Counted from the stretch's first letter, positions 1 through 5,732 are shown. The stretch is 6,481 nucleotides of DNA from CAZGYE01 sp964530165 (GCA_964530165.1 CAZGYE010000319.1:1-6481); one strand, 5' to 3'. Notes: a model not told the origin generated them from the sequence alone. Numbers and translations are program-made.

Positions 1-112
1 ATGCACTGTCGTGAGGAAGTTGCTCCAGACGGCTAAAGTGTTACGGAAAAAGTAACAAGGAAAAAGTCCCCGCTCTGCTTCACTTTTTACTTTTGCTTTT
101 CTGCTTTTTCCT
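1..112. other. A/T-skewed intergenic block with GGAAAAAG repeats
   Basis: No gene is supported here. The stretch lies just past the stop of the minus-strand vWA gene. The 9-mer GGAAAAAGT occurs at 45-53 and again at 59-67 (period 14), and the core GGAAAAAG recurs inverted at 104-111. Read on the minus strand, the gene runs into a purine-rich tract of AAAAG units and then into two ACTTTTTCC copies. The bases 1-36 form a short open stretch ending in TAA (34-36), which might be the tail of a plus-strand gene outside the window, but 11 codons cannot support that. Confidence 0.6.
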
Positions 113-113
113 T
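57..113 (-). terminator. Possible weak terminator of the vWA gene
   Basis: A perfect 10-bp inverted repeat (57-66 with 104-113) begins at the vWA stop codon and encloses a 37-nt loop. A nested 7-bp pair (61-67 with 82-88) could form instead, with a 14-nt loop. The stems are A:T-rich, so the fold is weak, but on the minus strand the right arm contains U runs. This is position plus symmetry only; it could equally be a low-complexity repeat without terminator activity. Confidence 0.3.
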
Positions 114-2023
114 TACTGCTTCGGGAATTTGATCTTCAGTTGGTGGTAACGGGGATCGTAGAAGTAATCGTAGAAATACATTCCGAAGCCGTGATCAAGT
201 TCCCATTGGGCCCGGCGCGCCCAGGGCGTGCGGGGATGCTCCGTCGTGACGAACTGGTACAATTCGCGTGACTTGAGCTCTTGTTGTTTGAGCACCTTCA
301 GATACTCTTCTTTGCTGGATTTGACGCCAAAAGCCTTCTTGACACGTTCGAACTGTGCATCGTCCGGGACGATCATTTTCGGCCTGCGTCCCACGTTCCA
401 TTCGTTGCTCTTCTTTTTCGTCGGTTTGGGGTTCGTGTTGGCGTGCTCGTCCATCGCCAGCAAGTACTGAAACAGCCGGACCCGGTACGCGAGCAGTTGG
501 GCCAAAGCGAGATCATAATTCGCCCGCCAGCGCTGCGACGCTTCCCTGGCCCGCAGCGGCCTGATTTTTTCGAGCATGGGCATGGCCTGATTCAACAGCG
601 ACATCGCCCGCGCCGCTTTCAGCACCTCCTTGGACGCCTGGGCCTGAAACTCGTTGATCTTGATAGAATAGTGCAGCTCGCGGATGTTGAGGTTCGGGTC
701 ATGGCGGGGCAGCCGTTCCGTGTTGTTCGGATTGAACATCACGATGACGTCCCAGATCGTTTTGCGGAACTTGCTGTTGACGACCGCCTGCTCGTAGTCC
801 CGCCGAGAGAGCAACAACGGCTGATACTGCTTCATGTCCAGAAAGTCGAATTGCCGTTTCTCATGCGCGCCGGCGCCGGCCAGGTCTTCTTCTTCGCCGG
901 GAAGCACGAAGAAAATCCCGCCCGATTCTCTGGCCAGCCGCACCTGTTCGTACGGACCGAAACCGGCCGAGAAGGCGTCCCACCGTCCGTGAAGACCGTC
1001 CCACTGCAGACATTCGACAAACGCAGTCTCCGGCCCGCGGTTGATCGTCAACCAGTGCGGCAGATGGAACACGGGATCGATCCAGCGGATGCGGGCGAAT
1101 GGGTAGCCGAACACCGACTCCCGGCCCAGTATGTAGATGGGCGAGTTGGCCCGTTTCGCCACGGTAATCGCCTCTTCGACCTGCATGAAGTCGTCGCCCG
1201 ATTCGTCGGTGACGACGACCACCACCAGCTTGCGCCTCTGCTTGAGCGCCTGCTGGTGGTACTCTGTGATCGATTTGTGGATCGCCTGACACATGTTCTC
1301 CAGGCCGCTCTCGTCGAGCGGAACCTTCTTGATGGCAGCCTGAATCTCCGAGAGGTCGGCCGTCGGTTTCGGTGTCAGCGGGTGGATCTTCTCACCGAAA
1401 CCCAGAACGGCCGTCAGCAGGATCTCCTTACCTTTCTTGAACTCGGAGTCCTTTCTCTGGACCATCTTCAATTCTTCGGTGACTTTATGAAAGTTTGCCG
1501 CAATCTCTTTGCGGTCGTCCTTCATGCTGTCCGACTCGTCAAACAGCCACACGACCAGCACCTTTTGTTGGCGCATCAGGCGAACGATCTCTTTCGTCAG
1601 CTCGCCCAGCGCGGCGCCGTAACCGTCGACGACGCGCGCGGTCTCGCCGGCCACTTCGCTCTCGCCCAGCTCGTCGCCGATCGCATCGTCGCCGGGGACC
1701 GTGATCGGGCCGGGGTTCACTCTGATATCAGGCTCTTTCAGCGATTCAGACGTTTCAATCTTTTGCTGCGAGACGCTCGGCGCGGTTGCAGCAGTCGCCG
1801 TTGTCGAGACCATACCACCGGAAACCGTGTTGATTTCTGTGGCCACTTCGGTGTCCATCTCCAACTCGCGGGTGAATTCTTCCTGGACGCGTTCTTCATC
1901 AAAGACCGTCTCGACGGCGATTTCCGGCTGGGCGTCCAGCAGGGTCATCTTGATCATCGCCATCGCCACCAGGATCACGGCATGGACGCCCAATGAGACG
2001 CCGTAGGCGGAGTAATTCCGCAT
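113..2023 (-). CDS. Membrane-anchored vWA-domain protein
   Basis: A 636-aa protein. Residues about 8-29 form one hydrophobic segment near the N-terminus, giving a membrane anchor with the rest probably outside the cytoplasm. Residues about 32-130 are acidic, Ser/Thr/Ala-rich and low in complexity, likely a flexible linker. A vWA domain spans about 150-300: beta strand VLVVWLF leads into the metal-site (MIDAS) motif D162-x-S164-x-S166, and a second strand of consecutive valines ends in TDE (D273). The usual MIDAS threonine appears to be replaced, probably by E242 in the sequence SGLEN. The C-terminal part (about 455-636) is helical, Lys/Arg-rich and ends in a Tyr/Phe-rich stretch, with a TPWARRAQWEL segment that looks repeat-like. 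The ATG at 2023 is preceded by GAGGGG on the minus strand with good spacing. vWA proteins generally mediate metal-dependent protein contacts; the partner is unknown. No gene symbol is justified. Confidence 0.85.
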   Translation of the reverse strand: MRNYSAYGVSLGVHAVILVAMAMIKMTLLDAQPEIAVETVFDEERVQEEFTRELEMDTEVATEINTVSGGMVSTTATAATAPSVSQQKIETSESLKEPDIRVNPGPITVPGDDAIGDELGESEVAGETARVVDGYGAALGELTKEIVRLMRQQKVLVVWLFDESDSMKDDRKEIAANFHKVTEELKMVQRKDSEFKKGKEILLTAVLGFGEKIHPLTPKPTADLSEIQAAIKKVPLDESGLENMCQAIHKSITEYHQQALKQRRKLVVVVVTDESGDDFMQVEEAITVAKRANSPIYILGRESVFGYPFARIRWIDPVFHLPHWLTINRGPETAFVECLQWDGLHGRWDAFSAGFGPYEQVRLARESGGIFFVLPGEEEDLAGAGAHEKRQFDFLDMKQYQPLLLSRRDYEQAVVNSKFRKTIWDVIVMFNPNNTERLPRHDPNLNIRELHYSIKINEFQAQASKEVLKAARAMSLLNQAMPMLEKIRPLRAREASQRWRANYDLALAQLLAYRVRLFQYLLAMDEHANTNPKPTKKKSNEWNVGRRPKMIVPDDAQFERVKKAFGVKSSKEEYLKVLKQQELKSRELYQFVTTEHPRTPWARRAQWELDHGFGMYFYDYFYDPRYHQLKIKFPKQ

Positions 2024-2095
2024 TTTTCCCCTCGGATTCGAGCCTCTCCACGACCCGCTCAGTCCACACTCGGCCCGCCGACTATCAACATCCCC

Positions 2096-2124
2096 AGTCT
2101 ATACCGGCCCCGACGAATTGGCAA
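2096..2124 (-). promoter_or_regulatory. Candidate sigma70-type promoter of the vWA gene
   Basis: On the minus strand a TTGCCA box (2119-2124) is followed after 17 nt by TAGACT (2096-2101). These match the -35 and -10 consensus at 5/6 and 4/6. The -10 box lies about 73 nt upstream of the vWA start codon. An overlapping TATAGA (2098-2103) offers a better -10 but with a short 15-nt spacer. Sequence match only. Confidence 0.3.
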
Positions 2125-2205
2125 CTACAGCGCATACAAGAATGACTGGTGAGAACCGATCTGTATTTCTCAATCCGAAAAGAGGATGATGCTTTGAGCG
2201 GTCAG

Positions 2206-2229
2206 CCGTCAGCGATGCTATTCTGACGG
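2206..2229 (+). other. Hairpin 1 in the leader of the DUF456 gene
   Basis: CCGTCAG (2206-2212) is perfectly complementary to CTGACGG (2223-2229), leaving a 10-nt loop. No T-run follows, so it is not a standard terminator. It could be an RNA hairpin in the leader or an operator-like inverted repeat in DNA. It ends 38 nt before the proposed start codon. Confidence 0.45.
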
Positions 2230-2242
2230 AGACGACAAGTGA

Positions 2243-2257
2243 GACAAGCCTCTTGTC
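2243..2257 (+). other. Hairpin 2 directly before the DUF456 start
   Basis: GACAAG (2243-2248) pairs perfectly with CTTGTC (2252-2257) across a 3-nt loop. A second GACAAG copy at 2234-2239 could pair with the same right arm, so two alternative folds exist. The hairpin ends 10 nt before the ATG at 2268 and occupies the place where an SD would be expected; no SD is visible there. Confidence 0.45.
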
Positions 2258-2267
2258 CACGGCTTGA

Positions 2268-2834
2268 ATGCGATTCGCACAATTGATCGATCCTGAAATC
2301 ATGTATTACATCTGGGTGGTGCTGCTGCTTCTGGCAAACGGAACCGCGTGGATCGCGACGTGTCTCGCCCTGCCGGGAAACTGGATGATTGTCGGCTCGA
2401 CCGCGTTGTTTGTGCTGCTGGCGCCCGGGGCTGACAACCATGCCATCGAGTGGACAACCGTGGCGATGATTGCGACGCTGGCCGCGGTGGGGGAGGTCAT
2501 TGAATTCGTTGCCGGGGCCGCCGGGGCCGCGAAGCAAGGCGCCAGCCGGCGGGCCATGCTTCTGGCGCTGGTCGGGACCGTCATCGGCAGCCTGTGCGGT
2601 GCTGTGATCGGCGTCCCCGTACCGCTAGTCGGCCCCATCTTGGGAGCGCTCGGCGGCGGGGCCTTGGGCGCTTTTCTGGGAGCGTATTTTGGCGAAACCT
2701 GGAAGGGAAAGGGACCGGGCGAAAGCCTCTCGGTCGGTAAAGGCGCCTTAATCGGTCGGCTTTGGGGCGCCGCCGGCAAACTGGCGATCGGCGTCGTGAT
2801 GTTCGTCATCGTTGCAGTGGATGCATTTTTCTGA
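2268..2834 (+). CDS. DUF456 family integral membrane protein
   Basis: A 188-aa hydrophobic protein with the layout of the DUF456 family: an N-terminal membrane segment (about 13-35), the LPGNW turn (residues 35-39), a second segment (about 40-53), a third with GEVIEF (75-80), then Gly/Ala-rich helices. The central part reads G-A-S-R-R, then VGTVIGSLCGAVIG, then PLVGPILGALGGGALGAFLGA, a glycine-zipper pattern typical of this family. A last helix lies at about 169-186. The biochemical role of the family is not established. The start is uncertain: neither the ATG at 2268 nor the ATG at 2301 (residue 12) has a visible SD, and homologues I recall begin close to the first membrane helix, which would favour 2301. 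It diverges from the vWA gene and converges on the RNase Z-like gene, so it is probably transcribed alone. Confidence 0.85.
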   Translation: MRFAQLIDPEIMYYIWVVLLLLANGTAWIATCLALPGNWMIVGSTALFVLLAPGADNHAIEWTTVAMIATLAAVGEVIEFVAGAAGAAKQGASRRAMLLALVGTVIGSLCGAVIGVPVPLVGPILGALGGGALGAFLGAYFGETWKGKGPGESLSVGKGALIGRLWGAAGKLAIGVVMFVIVAVDAFF

Positions 2835-2838
2835 GAAT

Positions 2839-2854
2839 GTGTTTCCTCGAACAC
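2839..2854. terminator. Small hairpin between convergent genes
   Basis: GTGTT (2839-2843) and AACAC (2850-2854) form a perfect 5-bp stem with a 6-nt loop in the 28-nt gap between the ends of the DUF456 and RNase Z-like genes. The location fits a bidirectional terminator, but the stem is short and neither strand has a clear T-run afterwards. Confidence 0.3.
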
Positions 2855-2862
2855 TCTGTCCG

Positions 2863-3702
2863 TTACAGCCACAGATGCACCCGCTCTTTCAGGCCCGGCG
2901 GGAGTTTTCGTTCCACGGCGTTGCGAATCTGTCGTTCGTGGTACCGCGTGCTGAAGTGGGCGACGATGATCAGCTCGTTCTGAAATCGATCGGCCCGCTC
3001 GATCAAGTCGTCCAGGTGCGTGTGCCCGAACTTGTGGATCTTTTCTTTGCGGTGCTCAGGACGAAAGAACGTCAGTTCGGTGATGAGAATCTGGGCTTCG
3101 TACACCGGCGGGTAGCCGTCCATTCCGCCCGGCGCCGAGTCGCCGACGTAGCAGACCAGCGGAAACCGCACGTCGTGGCTGACTTCAGTCCCGGAAAGTC
3201 GGAGATCGCGGATTTTCTCGCCCGGCAACCCCTGGAACTCCTGTTTGAGCTTTCTGCGACGGTCCCACACCACATAGCCCACCGAGGGAACTGTGTGCTT
3301 CGTCTCGAACACAGTGACCACGTGCTCGCGCGACAGTTCGATCTCGTCGCCCGGTTTCACGCCGATCAATTCACAGGTCATGCGTCCCCGGTCGAGCCGC
3401 TGCCAAACGTTCAACATCCGCCGGACGTTCTGCACGTTCGGTTCCGGGAGATAAATCGTCGGCGGCTCCATTTTCATCATTCGCCGCCGGGCGACGTACA
3501 CTGGCAGCGCCGCCGCGTGATCCAGGTGCGTATGGGAGACGAAAAACGTCTGTGTGCCCATGAACGACCACGGACTCCCTCCCAGATCGAAGCCGAGCTT
3601 CAACTCCCCAATGCGCCAGTAGGTTTGCACCGCAGCACGAGAATAGCCTTCAATCCTCAGCCCTTTGTGCTGCAGCGTCTTGAGCGGAAGGTTCTCGATC
3701 AT
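2863..3702 (-). CDS. Short RNase Z-like metallo-beta-lactamase-fold hydrolase
   Basis: A 279-aa enzyme of the metallo-beta-lactamase fold. The zinc-binding signature S-H57-T-H59-L-D61-H62 is intact, and the other expected ligands are present: H136 (KHTVPS), D188 (VGDSA) and H249 in AHFSTRY. A conserved GHTH (226-229) precedes the last motif. The HxxxRY-type ending and the motif order are those of tRNase Z, which cuts the 3' trailer from precursor tRNA. From memory, the LKQEFQGLPGEKIRDLRLSG region (152-171) and total length are strikingly like the short plant enzyme Arabidopsis TRZ1 (280 aa), and less like B. subtilis Rnz (307 aa). I see no long glycine-rich flexible arm. tRNA processing is therefore likely but a different phosphodiester substrate is possible. 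Its ATG lies 6 nt after the stop of the oxidoreductase gene, with no strong SD, so translation is probably coupled. Confidence 0.85.
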   Translation of the reverse strand: MIENLPLKTLQHKGLRIEGYSRAAVQTYWRIGELKLGFDLGGSPWSFMGTQTFFVSHTHLDHAAALPVYVARRRMMKMEPPTIYLPEPNVQNVRRMLNVWQRLDRGRMTCELIGVKPGDEIELSREHVVTVFETKHTVPSVGYVVWDRRRKLKQEFQGLPGEKIRDLRLSGTEVSHDVRFPLVCYVGDSAPGGMDGYPPVYEAQILITELTFFRPEHRKEKIHKFGHTHLDDLIERADRFQNELIIVAHFSTRYHERQIRNAVERKLPPGLKERVHLWL

Positions 3703-3708
3703 GACCGG

Positions 3709-4758
3709 TCAGCTCACGGAAACGGCTCGACCGGTTGCGATGCTCTTGGCTTCGGCGAAACAAAGTTTCAGGGCATCGCGCGCCAGCCCGCCGGAGAGGC
3801 CGACCGGCGCTTCGTTCTTGTTGACCGCGGCCACGGCAGCCTGCAGCTCAGCCGCGAAGGGCGAATACCACTCGGTTCCCCCCTTCAGCTTGGGTGTCGT
3901 GACTTGGCCTCGGTTGTTGACCAGTGTCAGCGGGCGGCTGACGACCCATTCGTTTGCGTACGTGCCGGCATCGAAGAGAAGCGTCGCCTTCTCCAGATAC
4001 AGCTCGAACCCTTGGGCGAATTGCAGTCCCGTGGCGGCGAGTCCACCGCTGACACAACTGACCGCCAATTCCGGATCGTCGAAGAGGTACTGGCTGTGCA
4101 CGTGATTGACCAGCCCGTCTTCCAGAATACCACGCGAAAATACTCGCCGGGGAAGACCGCAAATCAAGCTGATGAAATGATTGTCGTGGATGTGCAGATC
4201 GATGCCCCACCCACCCAGCTTGCGGAAGTCGGCCGCATCCTTCGACCATGTCGGCGGCGTGATGATCCGCCGAAAATGGCCCGCCAGCAGCTTTCCGTAC
4301 TTACCGCTCAACACGCAGTTGGCGGCAAAGCGGAACTCAGCGTGAAACGGCAGCACTTGCCCGACCATGAACAGTGTTCCGGACCGCTCGGCCGCTCGAA
4401 CCATACGGTTTGCGCCCTTCAGGTCGGTACAAATCGGTTTCTCAACGAGGGTCGCTTTGCCGGCAGCAATCGAATCGAGCACCACTTTTTCGTGCTGGTC
4501 AGTCGGCAAACAGATGTCGACCAGGTCGATGTCGGGATCGGCCAGCAGGTCGTGATAATCGCTGTAGGTAGTGATCTTCGAAAGATCCACATGTCCGCCG
4601 CAAGGCCCGAAGTTGCCTTGAATGCTCGTCCAATCGCCGGCGCGTCTCTTCGGATCGACCTCGGCAATGGCGACCACTTTGGCCCCGCGGACCTTTTTCG
4701 CCGCCTCAAAATGGGTGAAGCCCATGAACCCAATACCGACCGTTCCGATGCGTACCAT
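3709..4758 (-). CDS. Gfo/Idh/MocA family NAD(P)-dependent oxidoreductase
   Basis: A 349-aa protein with the classic two-domain layout. The N-terminal Rossmann fold starts with G8-I-G10-F-M-G13 for NAD(P) binding and shows AEVDPKRR (32-39) at the end of the second strand. E106-K107-P108 is the family EKP motif with the conserved lysine. The C-terminal domain carries GGWGIDLHIHDNH (182-194), where H191-D192 match the usual catalytic-site H-D pair. The family oxidises or reduces sugars, inositols and related compounds; the substrate cannot be read here. The reading frame is open upstream to 4911, but the ATG at 4758 is the right start: it gives the canonical MVRIGTVGIG beginning and has GAGG (4767-4770 on the plus strand) 8 nt upstream, while the extra 51 residues look non-native and would cross the structured repeat. 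The stop lies 6 nt before the RNase Z-like gene, suggesting one transcript. Confidence 0.92.
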   Translation of the reverse strand: MVRIGTVGIGFMGFTHFEAAKKVRGAKVVAIAEVDPKRRAGDWTSIQGNFGPCGGHVDLSKITTYSDYHDLLADPDIDLVDICLPTDQHEKVVLDSIAAGKATLVEKPICTDLKGANRMVRAAERSGTLFMVGQVLPFHAEFRFAANCVLSGKYGKLLAGHFRRIITPPTWSKDAADFRKLGGWGIDLHIHDNHFISLICGLPRRVFSRGILEDGLVNHVHSQYLFDDPELAVSCVSGGLAATGLQFAQGFELYLEKATLLFDAGTYANEWVVSRPLTLVNNRGQVTTPKLKGGTEWYSPFAAELQAAVAAVNKNEAPVGLSGGLARDALKLCFAEAKSIATGRAVSVS

Positions 4759-4839
4759 CGCTGCTGCCTCGTGATTTCTGAGAAACCCGGCGTTGTGGTG
4801 ATCCGTTTCACAAACAGTGATCGGGTTTTGCAGGAACTG

Positions 4840-4889
4840 ATTTAGCCGCCCCGCTTGCGGGGCGCGTCGGGCAAGCCCGTCGGCTAAAT
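4840..4889. repeat. Three-way-junction (REP-like) palindromic element
   Basis: ATTTAGCCG (4840-4848) pairs perfectly with CGGCTAAAT (4881-4889). Inside sit two further hairpins: CCCCG/CGGGG (4849-4853 with 4858-4862, loop CTTG) and CGGG/CCCG (4868-4871 with 4876-4879, loop CAAG). The two loops are reverse complements of one another. The whole 50 nt folds as a closing stem with two arms, nearly the same from either strand. It lies upstream of the oxidoreductase start and is the kind of interspersed intergenic repeat I associate with planctomycete genomes, though copy number cannot be seen here. Confidence 0.7.
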
Positions 4890-5139
4890 GACCGTCATCA
4901 AAACCCACCAAAGATGTGTGAAGCGGACCTCGTCGTTGCAGATTTTCGCGTGTCCTTACAACAGCTCACTAGCATTGTCACCACCGCGGCGAGAGTCAAG
5001 CCGCCGACGCCAGGATTCCGTCAGGAAACAGGAAATCGGCGATTCGAACCACAAAAGCCGGCGCAACCAAGACTATCGCCAGAAAAACATGCTGGTCTGC
5101 ACAAATGCCGCGCAGCCCCGGTGTGCCTAAAAATTCCGC

Positions 5140-5166
5140 AACCCGCACACAGACTTGTGCAGGGTT
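5140..5166. other. Bulged 10-bp hairpin in the gene-free region
   Basis: AACCCGCACA (5140-5149) pairs with TGTGC-A-GGGTT (5156-5166) giving ten base pairs, one bulged A (5161) and a 6-nt loop. On the minus strand the stem is followed after six bases by a run of five T, so it could act as a terminator for minus-strand transcription, but no minus-strand gene lies upstream of it. On the plus strand only TTT follows. Confidence 0.45.
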
Positions 5167-5391
5167 TCCCGTGTCCAGCAAGGCCCGGTGACGAGGCAGG
5201 CTCGACAATGGCCGGCACGCAATTCGGATGCCCGCTTTTCTCGCAGGATGGATCATTTCCAGCGCATCTCACGGTGATTGCAGGGCGGTTGACGAGTGGG
5301 AGAGCTCTCGAAGCCCCTGACATTTCTTTGAGTTTTGTCCCAGTTTCCGCCCTCTTAAGCCTGGACCTTCGGCCCTCGAAACTGTTATCCT

Positions 5392-5397
5392 TATGAT
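5392..5397 (+). promoter_or_regulatory. Possible -10 box upstream of csrA
   Basis: TATGAT matches the -10 consensus at 5/6. The hexamer 17 nt upstream (5369-5374, TCGGCC) is a poor -35. If real, the csrA leader would be about 110 nt and include the GGA hairpin and the short upstream ORF. Confidence 0.2.
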
Positions 5398-5451
5398 TAC
5401 ATGCTCGAATTGATGACACTTCCAATCACCAACAAGATGAGGTGACCGCCC

Positions 5452-5463
5452 GACCGGAAGGTC
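5452..5463 (+). promoter_or_regulatory. GGAA-loop hairpin, candidate CsrA binding site
   Basis: GACC (5452-5455) and GGTC (5460-5463) close a 4-nt GGAA loop. CsrA proteins bind GGA exposed in hairpin loops. Further GGA motifs follow at 5477-5479, 5499-5501 and 5502-5504, the last two inside the csrA SD. This arrangement fits self-repression of csrA, by analogy with E. coli csrA; the stem is short and a competing pairing of 5443-5447 with 5460-5464 is possible. Confidence 0.4.
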
Positions 5464-5508
5464 ATGAGTGCAACAAGGAAGCTGCAAGGCGACCATAGGG
5501 AGGAGTGA
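5464..5508 (+). CDS. Possible 14-codon leader ORF before csrA
   Basis: An ATG at 5464 opens 14 codons (MSATRKLQGDHREE) ending in TGA at 5506-5508, five bases before the csrA ATG and overlapping the csrA SD (5497-5505). GGAAGG (5456-5461) lies just upstream, though rather close to be an ideal SD, and inside the GGAA-loop hairpin. The placement would allow termination-reinitiation coupling to csrA. Such a short frame can occur by chance and I have no homology support. Confidence 0.25.
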   Translation: MSATRKLQGDHREE

Positions 5509-5513
5509 AAGCC

Positions 5514-5732
5514 ATGCTTGTGCTGTCGAGAAAGCCGGGGGAACGGATTCGGATCGGTGATGATGTGACCGTGACGGTCGTCCGCATCGGTCCGAATAAC
5601 GTACGGCTGGGGATCGATGCTCCGCGCGCGATGAATATCGTCCGCGAAGAGCTGTGTCTGAAGACTCCGGCGTTGAAGGTCGTCGCTGACGGCAGCGGGG
5701 AAATGGACTCCGCCGAGTTCGGCGGTCGGTAG
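5514..5732 (+). CDS. csrA: Carbon storage regulator CsrA (RsmA), RNA-binding translational regulator
   Basis: A 72-aa member of the CsrA family, which forms a domain-swapped dimer that binds GGA motifs in mRNA leaders and changes translation or stability. The start MLVLSRKPGE, the IGDDVTVTVV strand, the RLGIDAP segment and VREE are all present; L4, R6 and R44, at the same positions as the RNA-contacting residues in the E. coli protein, are conserved. The C-terminal tail (about 55-72) extends past the E. coli length of 61 aa. In bacteria such as Bacillus, a longer CsrA is bound by FliW; no fliW is seen here. The frame also opens with GTG at 5505, but that codon lies in the SD itself; AGGGAGGAG (5497-5505) places ATG 5514 at ideal distance and gives the canonical MLVLSR start. 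It stands alone, 150 nt ahead of the DUF1501 gene. Confidence 0.95.
   Translation: MLVLSRKPGERIRIGDDVTVTVVRIGPNNVRLGIDAPRAMNIVREELCLKTPALKVVADGSGEMDSAEFGGR

Larger units (their letters stand above)
4890..5451. other. Gene-free stretch, no convincing coding content
   Basis: Open frames exist on both strands (for example 4914-5396 plus, 4996-5256 minus), but their products show no recognisable domain, no SD and a composition unlike the neighbouring genes. The only structured item I can support is the hairpin at 5140-5166. A perfect 10-bp palindrome, GAGAGCTCTC, lies at 5300-5309. The stretch could hold an untranslated RNA, a long csrA leader or a decayed gene. Confidence 0.55.

Noticed and set aside
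281..1996. Plus-strand open frame of 571 codons opposite the vWA gene
   Set aside because: It is a shadow of the vWA gene, with Arg/His/Leu-rich composition, no SD and no motif.
2306..2872. Minus-strand 188-codon frame opposite the DUF456 gene
   Set aside because: The plus strand encodes a clear DUF456 protein; the antisense product is Pro/Ala/Thr-rich and not protein-like.
2812..4845. Plus-strand open frame of 677 codons opposite two minus-strand genes
   Set aside because: It runs antisense to both the oxidoreductase and the RNase Z-like genes, which are in the same frame register, so high-GC codon use keeps the opposite frame open. The product is rich in Arg, His and Gln and shows no domain.
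4759..4911. 51-residue N-terminal extension of the oxidoreductase
   Set aside because: The canonical Rossmann start and a GAGG at proper distance support ATG 4758; the extension would translate through the structured repeat.
5040..5055. GATTCGAACC resembling the reverse complement of a tRNA T-loop
   Set aside because: The flanking bases do not form a T-stem, and no acceptor, D or anticodon arms can be drawn on the minus strand.
5505..5513. GTG start three codons upstream of csrA
   Set aside because: It lies within the SD AGGGAGGAG; the family always begins MLxLxR, matching ATG 5514.
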